64,000 nt of DNA, taken from NCBI GenBank assembly GCA_049568075.1, contig CP144911.1; one strand, 5' to 3'. Positions within the stretch are counted from its first letter, which is position 1; each line of letters starts with the position of its first letter. Shown here piece after piece: positions 8,312 to 17,726 of this stretch. The DNA comes from Gottfriedia sp049568075. Its GTDB lineage: Bacteria; Bacillota; Bacilli; Bacillales; Bacillaceae_G. The notes below the pieces were generated by a model. It was not told where the DNA came from, ran no database searches, and saw nothing but the letters and a program-made list of their open reading frames with translations. A program made the position numbers and the translations under genes.

Positions 8312-10030
8312 TTAATCTTCCATCGTTGATAAATCACCAGTTGGAAGGTCTAACTCCCATGCTTTTAATACTCTTCGCATAATTTTTCCGCTTCGAGTTT
8401 TTGGTAATTTATCACGGAATTCAATTTGTCTAGGTGCTGCATGAGCTGCTAGTCCTAGTTTTACAAAGTTACGGATTTCTTCTTTCAATTCATCTGAAGC
8501 AACATAACCATCTCTTAACGCAACAAATGCTTTAATAATCTCACCTCTTACAGGATCTGGTATACCAATTACACCAGCTTCTGCAATCGCAGGATGCTCG
8601 ACAAGCTTACTTTCTACTTCAAATGGACCTACTCTCTCACCAGAAGTCATAATTACATCGTCTACTCGACCTTGGAACCAGAAATATCCATCCTCATCCA
8701 TATAAGCTGAATCACCTGAAACATACCACTCATCATTTAAGAAATATGATTGAAATTTTGGTTCATTATTCCAAATTGTGTTCATCATCGATGGCCAACC
8801 CTTTTTAATTGCTAGATTTCCCATCGTATATGGAGCAACTTCATTACCGTTATTATCAACAATTGCTGCCTCGATTCCAGGGAATGGTTTACCCATTGAA
8901 CCTGGGCGAATTGGCATACATGGATAGTTACAAATTAATGAAGCTCCAGTTTCCGTCATCCACCAATTATCATGGATTCGTAAATTAAATACTTTTGCTC
9001 CCCAACGGACTACCTCTGGATTTAAAGGCTCACCAACACTTAAAATATGTCGAAGTGAACTTAAATCATACTTCTTAATAATGTCTTCCCCTGAACCCAT
9101 AAGCATACGGAACGCTGTCGGAGCACTATACCAAACCGTTACGCCGAATTCTTGAATTGTTTCATACCAAGCATCTGGACTGAAACGCCCTCCTAATATC
9201 ACGTTAGAAGCACCATTTAACCAAGGTCCAAAAATACCGTATGAAGTTCCAGTTACCCAACCTGGATCTGCTGTACACCAATATACATCATCGTTTTGAA
9301 GATCCGTCACCCATTTACCAGTTTGATAGTGTTGAATCATCGCTTGTTGAACGTGAAGTACACCTTTTGGTTTTCCAGTTGACCCTGAAGTATAATGTAA
9401 AATTAAACCATCATGACGATTTAACCATGTAAGCTCAAAATCTGATTTCGCTTCTTTAAAACGAGCTTTAAAATCTACAAATTTACCGCCTTCCTCAACG
9501 TCATCACCGATAAGGAAGATTGTTTTTAACGCAGGTAGATCATTAACTGGAACACGTGATAATAATTCTGGTGTTGTGACTAACACCTTTGCCTCACTAT
9601 CCTCTAAACGATCCTTAACAGCGCCTTCCATAAATGCCTCGAATAAAGGTCCAACAATAGCACCTAATTTTAAAGCCCCTAAAAGTGCAAAATACAATTC
9701 TGGTTGACGAGGCATGAAAATAAATACTCGATCACCTTTTTCAACGTCACCGAATTGTTTTAAAACATTTGAAGCCTTATTTGAATTATTTTTCATTTCT
9801 TCAAACGTATATTTTTCATTTCGCTTATCATCTTTGTAATACAAAGCAATTTTATCTTTTCGATCAGAATTTGCATGACGATCGATCGCTTCAAAAGCCA
9901 TATTATACTTTTGTGTTGTATACCAAGAAAACTCTTTTTCTACATCTTCCCACTTAAAATTTTTATAAGTTTCATCATAGTTTTTTAAATTAAATTGTCC
10001 GTTTTTTACAGGAAGCGCTTCCACCTTCAT
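8312..10030 (-). CDS. acsA: Acetyl-CoA synthetase
   Basis: 572 residues, the length of Bacillus AcsA. It activates acetate to acetyl-CoA through acetyl-AMP in the cytoplasm. The AMP-binding signature YTSGSTGKPKG and the C-terminal PKTRSGKIMRR are present; the Lys in the latter is the residue acetylated by AcuA in the known system. ATG 10030 is behind AAGGAGGGAT. It is divergent from acuABC, whose products control its acetylation state. A cre-like palindrome lies within the first codons (10011-10022), suggesting CcpA repression on glucose. Confidence 0.97.
   Translation of the reverse strand: MKVEALPVKNGQFNLKNYDETYKNFKWEDVEKEFSWYTTQKYNMAFEAIDRHANSDRKDKIALYYKDDKRNEKYTFEEMKNNSNKASNVLKQFGDVEKGDRVFIFMPRQPELYFALLGALKLGAIVGPLFEAFMEGAVKDRLEDSEAKVLVTTPELLSRVPVNDLPALKTIFLIGDDVEEGGKFVDFKARFKEAKSDFELTWLNRHDGLILHYTSGSTGKPKGVLHVQQAMIQHYQTGKWVTDLQNDDVYWCTADPGWVTGTSYGIFGPWLNGASNVILGGRFSPDAWYETIQEFGVTVWYSAPTAFRMLMGSGEDIIKKYDLSSLRHILSVGEPLNPEVVRWGAKVFNLRIHDNWWMTETGASLICNYPCMPIRPGSMGKPFPGIEAAIVDNNGNEVAPYTMGNLAIKKGWPSMMNTIWNNEPKFQSYFLNDEWYVSGDSAYMDEDGYFWFQGRVDDVIMTSGERVGPFEVESKLVEHPAIAEAGVIGIPDPVRGEIIKAFVALRDGYVASDELKEEIRNFVKLGLAAHAAPRQIEFRDKLPKTRSGKIMRRVLKAWELDLPTGDLSTMED
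10011..10022. promoter_or_regulatory. Possible cre site (CcpA operator) in the acsA start
   Basis: GGAAGCGCTTCC is a perfect 12-base palindrome with the GCGC core typical of cre elements; it covers codons 3-7 of acsA. acsA and acuABC are CcpA targets in B. subtilis, and ccpA lies 3 kb away. Flanking bases match the consensus only partly. Confidence 0.4.
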
Positions 10031-10209
10031 ATAAATCCCTCCTTGATATTCTCTACTATCATTATACAATGATAAGATTTAATTTTCAGTATTTTTAATA
10101 AATTACCCATTTATATGTATTAGACACATACTGTTTTTTTTCCTGTATGTCTTTCCTGCATTTTTTAGTATGATTATTAAAAGGTGTTTTCTAAAGGGAG
10201 TGAGAAATA

Positions 10210-10842
10210 TTGGATCACCCAAAAAAATATTTTTCAAAAACAATCCAAACTGTGCATGGTGAATTAATTATAGAGGGACCGGTCGAATCTGCCTTACTTG
10301 AAACATATCATTTTCATGAAAATTTAACATCTTTTAGACAACCAGCACAGCAACATAAAGCAATTGTTGAAATCGCTAGTTTACCTGAAGCTAGAATTAT
10401 TATTGCTAGACTTAATCAAACAATAGTAGGTTACGTAACTTATTTATATCCAGACCCACTTGAGAGATGGTCAAAAACAACTCTAGAAAATTTAATCGAG
10501 CTTGGAGCAATTGAGGTAATACCTGAATTCCGCGGTTTTTCAGTTGCTAAAAATATGTTAATTCTCTCAATGCTAGATGATGCAATGGAAGACTATATCA
10601 TCATCACAACAGAGTATTATTGGCATTGGGATTTAAAAGGTACTGGTTTAAATGTATGGGAATATCGAAAAATGATGGAAAAAATGATGAATGCCGGTGG
10701 ACTCATTCAATTTGCAACTGATGATCCTGAAATCTGTTCCCATCCAGCAAACTGTTTAATGGTAAGAATGGGAAAACGAGTAACAACTGAAGAAATTCAA
10801 GCATTTGACGCACTACGCTTTTTACAAAGATATATGTACTAA
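10210..10842 (+). CDS. acuA: AcsA protein acetyltransferase AcuA
   Basis: 210-residue GNAT-type protein acetyltransferase that inactivates AcsA by acetylating its catalytic lysine, as shown for B. subtilis. The acetyl-CoA region is EVIPEFRGFSVAKNMLILSML around residues 98-118. TTG 10210 is the start, behind AAGGGAGTG; length equals the B. subtilis protein. First gene of acuABC, divergent from its target acsA, with 35 bases before acuB. Order and orientation follow the classical Bacillus locus. Confidence 0.95.
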   Translation: MDHPKKYFSKTIQTVHGELIIEGPVESALLETYHFHENLTSFRQPAQQHKAIVEIASLPEARIIIARLNQTIVGYVTYLYPDPLERWSKTTLENLIELGAIEVIPEFRGFSVAKNMLILSMLDDAMEDYIIITTEYYWHWDLKGTGLNVWEYRKMMEKMMNAGGLIQFATDDPEICSHPANCLMVRMGKRVTTEEIQAFDALRFLQRYMY

Positions 10843-10877
10843 TTGAACTTTAATCTCGAAAGGTAGGATTCAAAATA

Positions 10878-11519
10878 ATGCTTATTCAAGATATTATGCG
10901 CAGTTCAAACATTACTTTAAAAAAAGAAAATACAATCGGTGATGCAGTAACCATTTTTCGAACAGGTGATGTACGTCATATTCCAATCGTTAATGAAGAT
11001 AATCAAGTTGTTGGAATCATTTCTGATCGAGATGTACGCGATGCTTTACCTTCAACACTTTTTCCACAAGCATTTTCATCTGTACTTGAGGTTCCTGTTG
11101 AAAAAATTATGACGACTAATGTCATTACTTGCAGTCCAATTGACTTTGTTGAAGAAGTAGCAACTTATTTCTATCAATATAAAATAGGCTGTTTACCTGT
11201 CGTATCTAGCGGAAAGTTAATAGGAATTGTGACCGAAATTGATGTATTACACACTCTAGTAACGTTAACAGGTGCATATCAACCTAGCTCTCAAATAGAA
11301 ATATTAGTCCATGATCATCCAGGCATTTTAAGTGACGTTGTTAACGTATTTTCAAAAGAAAACATTAATATTGTAAGTGTCCTTGTTTACCCTGCAAAAG
11401 AAGTGGATCATAAGGTTCTTGTATTTAGAATTCAAACGATGAATCCACTTTCGATTATTCAAACTTTAAAAACTGAAGGATATAAAATTCTTTGGCCAAA
11501 TGAAGCGAGTGAATCATGA
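10878..11519 (+). CDS. acuB: AcuB, CBS-pair and ACT domain protein
   Basis: 213 residues. Two CBS motifs (about 1-60 and 78-132: DIMRSSNITLKKENTIGDAV and KIMTTNVITCSPIDFVEEVA) are followed by an ACT domain from about 138 (IEILVHDHPGILSDVVNVFSKENINIVSV). CBS pairs bind adenine nucleotides and ACT domains small ligands; the exact role of AcuB in acetoin/acetate use is unsettled. AGGTAGGATTC precedes ATG 10878. It overlaps acuC by four bases, so the two are translated together. Confidence 0.94.
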   Translation: MLIQDIMRSSNITLKKENTIGDAVTIFRTGDVRHIPIVNEDNQVVGIISDRDVRDALPSTLFPQAFSSVLEVPVEKIMTTNVITCSPIDFVEEVATYFYQYKIGCLPVVSSGKLIGIVTEIDVLHTLVTLTGAYQPSSQIEILVHDHPGILSDVVNVFSKENINIVSVLVYPAKEVDHKVLVFRIQTMNPLSIIQTLKTEGYKILWPNEASES

Positions 11520-12691
11520 TGAAAAAGGATGCATACTTAGTATATAGCGAAAAATACCATGCCTATCAATTCAACGAAAAACATCCATTTAATCCGATTC
11601 GCTCTCAATTGGTTTATGATCTATTAACATCTAGTAATCTATTAAATGATGCTGATATTATTCCACCAAGATTAGCAACTGATGACGAACTGCTCCTTTT
11701 TCATGATTTACAATTTATCGAACAAGTTAAAAAAGCAAGCCGAGAACCAGTTAGTGCAAATATCGCTGAACAATTTGGACTTGGAACTGAAGATACACCC
11801 ATTTTTAAAAATATGCACGAGGCCAGTTCTTTAATTGTTGGCGGCACTTTAACAGCAGTAGATGCCGTTCTAGAAGGAAAATCCAATCATGCTTTTAATT
11901 TAGGTGGTGGACTACATCACGGTTTTAAACGAAAAGCGTCTGGTTTTTGTGTTTATAATGACTGCGCAATCGCCATAAAATATATTCAACAAAAATACGG
12001 TATAAAGGTGTTATATGTAGATACGGATGCACACCATGGAGACGGAGTTCAGTGGGCATTTTATGATGACCCGACTGTTTGCACACTCTCAATCCATGAA
12101 ACTGGTAGATATCTATTTCCAGGTACAGGTGCGGTAACCGAAAGAGGGCAAGGCAAAGGCTTCGGATACTCATTTAACATTCCAATTGATGCATTCACCG
12201 AGGACGAATCATTTCTATTAAGCTATAAAAAAGCAATAAACGATATAGCTCAATACTTCAAACCAGATGTAATCCTTACCCAAAATGGCTCTGATTCGCA
12301 TTGTTACGATCCATTAACTCATCTTTGTACGACAATGAAAACATTCGAGGAAATCCCAAAAATTGCACACGAAATCGCTCACAAATATTGCGATGGCAAA
12401 TGGATTGCTGTTGCCGGAGGAGGATACGATTACTGGAGAGTTGTACCAAGAGCTTGGTCACAAGTATGGCTAGCTATGACAAATCAACAACCAACTTCAA
12501 ACCTAATACCGGATAGCTGGTTAGAAAAATGGCAGAAAATTGCTAATGTTAAGTTACCTGAAACTTGGACAGACAATCCATCAATCGTAAAGCCTATTCC
12601 AAGGAAAAGGGAAATAGAGGAATACAACGAACAAGTCTTATACCGTGCACTTGAGCCATTGCACATTCAACAAAAGAAACCTTTTATTTAA
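11516..12691 (+). CDS. acuC: AcuC, AcsA deacetylase of the histone deacetylase family
   Basis: 391 residues. It removes the acetyl group placed on AcsA by AcuA. Zn-dependent HDAC motifs are visible: LGGGLHHGFKRKASGFCVYND around 130, DTDAHHGDGVQWAFYDDPTV around 165 (metal ligands Asp and His), and QNGSDSHCYDPLTHL near 257. Two adjacent ATG codons overlap the end of acuB; either may be used. Last gene of acuABC, followed by a strong terminator. Confidence 0.96.
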   Translation: MMKKDAYLVYSEKYHAYQFNEKHPFNPIRSQLVYDLLTSSNLLNDADIIPPRLATDDELLLFHDLQFIEQVKKASREPVSANIAEQFGLGTEDTPIFKNMHEASSLIVGGTLTAVDAVLEGKSNHAFNLGGGLHHGFKRKASGFCVYNDCAIAIKYIQQKYGIKVLYVDTDAHHGDGVQWAFYDDPTVCTLSIHETGRYLFPGTGAVTERGQGKGFGYSFNIPIDAFTEDESFLLSYKKAINDIAQYFKPDVILTQNGSDSHCYDPLTHLCTTMKTFEEIPKIAHEIAHKYCDGKWIAVAGGGYDYWRVVPRAWSQVWLAMTNQQPTSNLIPDSWLEKWQKIANVKLPETWTDNPSIVKPIPRKREIEEYNEQVLYRALEPLHIQQKKPFI

Positions 12692-12697
12692 ATACTA

Positions 12698-12733
12698 CGC
12701 GCCGCCTGAGAGAGTATCTCGACGGCGTTTTTT
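12698..12733 (+). terminator. Terminator of acuABC
   Basis: CGCCG...CGGCG hairpin with TGAG/CTCG inner pairing, then TTTTTTAA. Confidence 0.85.
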
Positions 12734-12894
12734 AATTTTGGTAGTTTTTTGGTTATGAATTAGTAGACTGTGATTTATTTACGGCTCGATTTTAAGTAGA
12801 TTCAGCGCAGCTTTGCTAGTTTAATTCTAAAAACTATCTATTAACTTGTTAATAGAGATGTGAAATACGATTACGGGTATATGTATTCTTTTGA

Positions 12895-13055
12895 TTTTTT
12901 TGCAGTTTACAAAGTTTAATTTGCTGTTTTACTATTTTTATTTGCGGTTCTTGGTTTTTAATTGCCGTTTTGCTATTTTTAATTGCGATTCTCGGATTTT
13001 ATTTGCAGTTCTACTTTTATATGCACTTATTTAAACATTATTTGCAGCCTTATTT
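12895..13055. repeat. Degenerate 20-21 base tandem repeat
   Basis: A unit of the form WTTGCNGTTYT followed by an AT tract recurs with starts near 12899, 12920, 12941, 12961, 12982, 13002, 13021 and 13041, a period of 20-21 bases (two helical turns). About eight copies, increasingly diverged. The same motif recurs three times at 43927-43988. No reading frame uses it. Together with AT-rich flanks it fills the space between acuC and ccpA. Confidence 0.6.
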
Positions 13056-13120
13056 CATATTCACTTTCATTTTAATTTCAACATTCTACTTATTGTGGAC
13101 TCCATTTACTCCGCATAAAA

Positions 13121-13154
13121 ACAAAAAAGCCTAGAATCACTAAAATTCTAAGCT
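13121..13154 (-). terminator. Terminator of ccpA
   Basis: Minus strand AGCTTAGAAT...ATTCTAGGCT followed by TTTTTTGTTTT. Confidence 0.8.
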
Positions 13155-13165
13155 ACTTTCATTAT

Positions 13166-14164
13166 TTACTTTGTTGATTGTCTAATTTGAAGATGATGCG
13201 GAAGAATGACTGTATGATCTTCCACTGTCTCTTTATTCATATACTTCGTTAATAATCTCATTGCAACTGCACCAATATCATACATCGGTTGAGCAACAGA
13301 TGATAATTTTGGACGCACCATTAATGCCAACCTTGTATTATCAAATCCAAAAACTTCAAGGTTATTCGGCACTAATATTCCGTGGTCTTGGGCACTGTGT
13401 ATTACACCAATTGCCATTTCATCAGATGCTACGAAAATCGCGCTCGGAATAATATTACGCTCATGGAAAGCTTCAAAAGCTTCACTGCCTGATTCATACG
13501 TATTATCACCATAAGTTACTAACTCTTCATCGAATTCGATTCCATTTTCTTGTAAAGCACGTTTATATCCTTCTAACTTACTTAATCCGATAATATTCGT
13601 TTCAGTAGGTCCGTTTACGAATGCTACCTTTTGGTGACCTTTTTTAATTAAATAATCTACTGCATCAAATGCCGCCTGAGCATAGTCGATATTTACTGAA
13701 GGGATTTTATTAGCTTCATCATATGTAGTCGCTAATACGATTGGAACGCCAGCCTTTTCGTACTCTTCTTGATGAATATCCGTAATTGTTCCACCAATAA
13801 ATAAAATTCCATCAACTTGCTTTGCTAACATATTATTTATTAATGTAATTTCTTTCTCAACATTCTCATCTGAGTTACTTAAGATAATATTGTATTTATA
13901 CATTGTTGCAATATCTTCAATACCACGTGCTAGTTCTGCATAAAAAGTATTTGATATGTCTGGAATAATTACACCAACTGTAGTTGTTTTTTTACTTGCT
14001 AGTCCTCTTGCTACTGCATTAGGTCTATATCCTAAACGGCTGATCGCTTCGTTTACTTTTTTTCGTGTAGTAGGTTTAACATTTGGATTACCATTAACTA
14101 CTCGTGAAACTGTAGCCATGGAAACGTTTGCCTCACGTGCTACATCATAAATCGTAACCGTCAT
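13166..14164 (-). CDS. ccpA: Catabolite control protein A
   Basis: 332-residue LacI-family master regulator of carbon catabolite control, acting with HPr-Ser-P at cre sites. The N-terminal helix-turn-helix reads TVTIYDVAREANVSMATVSR, followed by the hinge PNAVARGLASKKT and a periplasmic-binding-like effector domain to the end. It is close to B. subtilis CcpA along its length. ATG 14164 is chosen with GAGGAG eight bases upstream; two earlier in-frame starts are too close to that site. It precedes aroA in opposite order of coordinates as in B. subtilis. Probable target nearby: acsA/acuABC. Confidence 0.97.
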   Translation of the reverse strand: MTVTIYDVAREANVSMATVSRVVNGNPNVKPTTRKKVNEAISRLGYRPNAVARGLASKKTTTVGVIIPDISNTFYAELARGIEDIATMYKYNIILSNSDENVEKEITLINNMLAKQVDGILFIGGTITDIHQEEYEKAGVPIVLATTYDEANKIPSVNIDYAQAAFDAVDYLIKKGHQKVAFVNGPTETNIIGLSKLEGYKRALQENGIEFDEELVTYGDNTYESGSEAFEAFHERNIIPSAIFVASDEMAIGVIHSAQDHGILVPNNLEVFGFDNTRLALMVRPKLSSVAQPMYDIGAVAMRLLTKYMNKETVEDHTVILPHHLQIRQSTK

Positions 14165-14380
14165 ATTCATCACTCCTCTATTTTATTCTATCTATTATGT
14201 AGTTTGTTTTTTATTTAGGTAAAATAGTCATAAAACGTAATATTCCACAAAAATAGTGCTTCATTCTATCTTATAGTGAAACGAATATTCGTTCAATACA
14301 CCTATTAGAAAAAAATGTAAATTATTCGTAGTTTATCACTATATATTGCTAATTTAAAACAAACGTTCACAAATTATTCA

Positions 14381-14417
14381 AAAAGCGCCGACTGATTTTG
14401 TTCAGCCAGCGCTTTTA
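14381..14417 (-). terminator. Terminator of aroA
   Basis: Minus strand AAAAGCGCTGGCTGA / TCAGTCGGCGCTTTTT hairpin ending in T-run. Confidence 0.85.
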
Positions 14418-14423
14418 TGTTGA

Positions 14424-15494
14424 TTATCGATTTATGAAAGAATTAACTTCAGACATAAATTGGTCAAATTGATCAAAATTCATTTGCTGAGATGAGTCAC
14501 TTAAAGCAGTAGCAGGATCTGGATGAACCTCTGCCATAATACCATCAGCTCCAATTGCTAGTCCCGCTTTTGCTGCAGGTATTAGTAAGTCTCTTCTACC
14601 TGTCGAATGAGTAACATCTACTAAAACTGGTAAATGTGTTTCTTGTTTTAAAATTGGAACAGCTGTTATATCTAATGTATTTCTCGTAGCTTTTTCATAA
14701 GTTCTTATGCCACGTTCACATAAAATAATTTCTTGATTGCCTTCTGACATGATGTATTCAGCTGCATAAATGAATTCTTCGATTGTCGCTGATAAACCTC
14801 TTTTTAATAAAATTGGTTTATTTACAGAACCTACTGCTTTTAGTAATTCAAAGTTCTGCATATTTCTTGCGCCGATTTGAATGATATCAACATAATCTAA
14901 TGCCATTTCAATATGTTCTGGGCTTACTATTTCACTAATAATTGCCAACCCATGGTTTTGGCCAACTTCTTTTAAAATCTTTAAACCCTCTTCACCTAGA
15001 CCTTGGAAGTCATAAGGCGAAGTACGTGGTTTAAATGCACCGCCACGCATAATTTTTATTCCTTGTTCCTTTAAAACTTTCGCTACAGAATCAACTTGTT
15101 CATAGCTCTCAACAGCACATGGGCCTGCGATAATAATTGGGCTTCCATCACCAATATTAACACCATTTACATTTACGATTGTATTTTCTGATTTTCTTTT
15201 TCTTGAAACTAGAAGAACTTTTTTATCGTCTTCTTCTTGAAGCTCTAAGCTACTTTTAAAAATTTCTTTAAAAATATGTTGGAGGGTAGCCGTACTAAAA
15301 GGACCTTCATTGATTTCGGCAATATGATCTAGCATCTTACGTTCCCTAACTGGATCATAACGTTTAACGCCTTGATCAATTTTTGCTATACCAATTTTCT
15401 TTGCGATTTCGCCTCTTTTATTTAATAACTCAAATATTTGATGATTAATCTCGTCTATTTCAATTCTAAGTTGTTCTAAATCATTTTTAGTCAA
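14424..15494 (-). CDS. aroA: Bifunctional chorismate mutase / DAHP synthase
   Basis: 356 residues. The first step of aromatic amino acid synthesis (phosphoenolpyruvate plus erythrose-4-phosphate to DAHP), fused to a chorismate mutase domain that acts as feedback sensor. Residues about 1-90 are the AroQ-type mutase (LEQLRIEIDEINHQIFELLNKRG), and about 105-356 the DAHP synthase (IIAGPCAVES, GAFKPRTSPYDFQG, LCERGIRTYE, DVTHSTGRRDLL). TTG 15494 is chosen because AAGGAGG precedes it. Gene also called aroG in some annotations. It lies beside ccpA as in B. subtilis, but ytxJ is displaced by three inserted genes. Confidence 0.95.
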   Translation of the reverse strand: MTKNDLEQLRIEIDEINHQIFELLNKRGEIAKKIGIAKIDQGVKRYDPVRERKMLDHIAEINEGPFSTATLQHIFKEIFKSSLELQEEDDKKVLLVSRKRKSENTIVNVNGVNIGDGSPIIIAGPCAVESYEQVDSVAKVLKEQGIKIMRGGAFKPRTSPYDFQGLGEEGLKILKEVGQNHGLAIISEIVSPEHIEMALDYVDIIQIGARNMQNFELLKAVGSVNKPILLKRGLSATIEEFIYAAEYIMSEGNQEIILCERGIRTYEKATRNTLDITAVPILKQETHLPVLVDVTHSTGRRDLLIPAAKAGLAIGADGIMAEVHPDPATALSDSSQQMNFDQFDQFMSEVNSFINR

Positions 15495-15638
15495 ATTAAA
15501 TCCTCCTTGCAAATACCAATATCTCATTTGTTATTATGACACTTAATTGAAAGCTAATCAAAACATGAGCATTATTTTAAAAAAATGTTTTTTTAGTGAA
15601 TATTTTGTATTCTCGTTGGGAATTGTTGCGAGATTAAA

Positions 15639-15675
15639 TAAAAAGAAGAGTTATCAAAGTAACTCTTCTTTTTAA
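15639..15675 (-). terminator. Terminator of the acetamidase-hydrolase operon
   Basis: Stem AAGAAGAGTTA / TAACTCTTCTT with T-run on both strands; just past the hydrolase stop. Confidence 0.85.
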
Positions 15676-15677
15676 TC

Positions 15678-16511
15678 TTAAGTAATACTGCGTCCTTCTT
15701 CTACTTCTATTACTCTGTCTAACCATTCATTGATCAGTGAGTTGAATAGTTTCTCTTGTTCGATTTGAAGATTATGGCCAGCTTTATCTAAAATTGCAAA
15801 TGATGCTCTTGGATAATTTTCAAGAATAGTAAATGCGTCTTTATATCCAACGACCGAGTCTTGTAATCCCAATAAAAATACACTAGGTTCATTGAATTTA
15901 ATTTTATCTATTTCAAAAGAAAATCCGTAGTTATTCCTTATTTTAGATAAAAATTCCTGATCAGCGATTGAACATCCGCTAACAATTTCATTTTTATAGC
16001 GAACCCAAGTTTTCTCATCTAAAATTACATTATTTGAACGAAAATCAGTTTCTTCAAGTTCATTTAATTGATTTAAAAAAGTTTTATCTTCAACTATTAT
16101 GGTATGGCTTGGTAACGATCTTTTCTCAAATTGTGGAATAATCATTGGACAAATAAATGCAGCACCTTTGACTTTTTCAGGTCTATTAGCAATTATTCCT
16201 CTTGCTAAATATCCCCCGTAAGATTCTCCGGCTAATAAAAATGATTGACCCGGTATGATTGTATCAATAAATTTTAAGACGATGTTCAGCATATCATCTG
16301 TCGTATTAATGTTTGTTCCACCCTTTGTTTTCCCCATACCTGGAAGGTCAAAGTAAATCCTTTTATAACCGCTTTTCTCTGTAAAAATCGGTTCCATGCA
16401 ACCTTGCATTAACCTAGAGTCTGGAGTAAACCCATGTATCATAACGATTGGTTTTCCTTCTCCCATTATTTCATAGTTTATGTCAATATTATTTAAAGTA
16501 CAAAAAGGCAT
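15678..16511 (-). CDS. Alpha/beta hydrolase
   Basis: 277 residues with an alpha/beta hydrolase fold: oxyanion region VMIHGFTPDS, nucleophile elbow LLAGESYGGYLAR (Ser about 96), and a C-terminal catalytic His in DKAGHNLQIEQ. Substrate unknown. ATG 16511 lies behind GGAGGT. It follows the acetamidase-family gene with a 32-base gap, so they form an operon that interrupts the conserved aroA-ytxJ neighbourhood. An amide or ester degradation pathway is a reasonable inference, but not shown. Confidence 0.83.
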   Translation of the reverse strand: MPFCTLNNIDINYEIMGEGKPIVMIHGFTPDSRLMQGCMEPIFTEKSGYKRIYFDLPGMGKTKGGTNINTTDDMLNIVLKFIDTIIPGQSFLLAGESYGGYLARGIIANRPEKVKGAAFICPMIIPQFEKRSLPSHTIIVEDKTFLNQLNELEETDFRSNNVILDEKTWVRYKNEIVSGCSIADQEFLSKIRNNYGFSFEIDKIKFNEPSVFLLGLQDSVVGYKDAFTILENYPRASFAILDKAGHNLQIEQEKLFNSLINEWLDRVIEVEEGRSIT

Positions 16512-16543
16512 TTTATTAACCTCCAATTTTCAAATCTATCATT

Positions 16544-17494
16544 TTAATAAATTGAAGTGATATTAATATTATGAGGTAAAACAGCATGGACACCCTTAAC
16601 ATGGTTAACAATTTGAGTTATTCTCAAATCAACACAAACACTAGCTAAAGCAACCGCTTCTGTTTTTTCAATAGCATATAGCTCTTGAATTAACTCGACC
16701 ATGCCATTTAATGCAGTTTTAGTTGCTATATTTAAGTCTTCATCAAAGCCAAAAGTAAGCCACCCTGCTGGTGTGTTAGCTCGTGGCATTTTAATCTGCA
16801 TGTCCTCTTTTACTGTAAGAGTTAGATTCACTTTATCAAATGGAGATTCGATCGCTTGACCAGATACTTCCCCATCTCCTTGTGCAGCGTGTCCATCACC
16901 TGCAGAAAAAAGCGCTCCTTCTACGGCTATAGGTAAATACAATGTACTACCTTCAACCAACTCTTTACAGTCGATATTTCCACCACAATATCTCGGTGGT
17001 ATAGTCGAATGTACACCTGATTCAGAAGGCGCTGTACCTAGGACTCCTAAAAATGGTACTAATGGTACCGAAACTTCCTTATTTCTGAATTTAGTCATTG
17101 CTGTATTGTTTTCTTCATTGATTAGCCAATTTAAAGTTACTTCTAATTCTTCAGAAATACCTAATGCGTTATTTTGCCAATTCTTTTTACCACCCGCACA
17201 ATTCCAGCCGTACCAGCCAGCTTTTAATTCGTTTATTTTAATTTCAAGTGTCATCCCCGGTTTAGCACCTTCTACAAAAATTGGACCAATCATAGGATGT
17301 CCCCATTCTTCCTCATTCTCCTTTGACTCGAATCTTACTCTTTCTCCATTTTTACTCGAATAACCCCACCCAATATCAATCGTATCAAATTCAATCGAAT
17401 CACCAGAACGAATGATTTGAATTGGTTCATATTCATTATTAAAAGATGCGTGCAAATGCTGATCTGTAGTTTTAAATTTATATGTTTCTGGCAT
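16544..17494 (-). CDS. Acetamidase/formamidase family protein
   Basis: 316 residues of the FmdA/AmdA family, amidases that release ammonia from small amides. Recognisable segments are GWGYSSKNGERV, EWGHPMIGPIFVEGAKPGMTLEIKI near 80-105, PPRYCGGNIDCKEL around 180, and GDGHAAQGDGEVSGQAIE around 215. ATG 17494 is preceded by AAGGAG. First gene of a two-gene operon with the alpha/beta hydrolase. The Cys-Gly-Gly-Asn-Asp metal/active-site region is intact, so it is probably functional; true substrate unknown. Confidence 0.87.
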   Translation of the reverse strand: MPETYKFKTTDQHLHASFNNEYEPIQIIRSGDSIEFDTIDIGWGYSSKNGERVRFESKENEEEWGHPMIGPIFVEGAKPGMTLEIKINELKAGWYGWNCAGGKKNWQNNALGISEELEVTLNWLINEENNTAMTKFRNKEVSVPLVPFLGVLGTAPSESGVHSTIPPRYCGGNIDCKELVEGSTLYLPIAVEGALFSAGDGHAAQGDGEVSGQAIESPFDKVNLTLTVKEDMQIKMPRANTPAGWLTFGFDEDLNIATKTALNGMVELIQELYAIEKTEAVALASVCVDLRITQIVNHVKGVHAVLPHNINITSIY

Positions 17495-17726
17495 ATTTAC
17501 TCCTTCTTTCAACGCTCGATTTTAGTATGTAAAAATAATTTAACTATAAATAATTTCTGCACGTAACTTCATTTCCCTTGTTTTATTTTCAAATTTTTAT
17601 TACTTTTTTCCTATAAATCCTAGGATTTCCTCCATCAATTTGAATTGGATAAGACTTTCGGTGTATTGTATAGATGAGATTTCCAAATTTAGGGATTTCT
17701 AAATTCATTATACTGGAGGAGTAATA

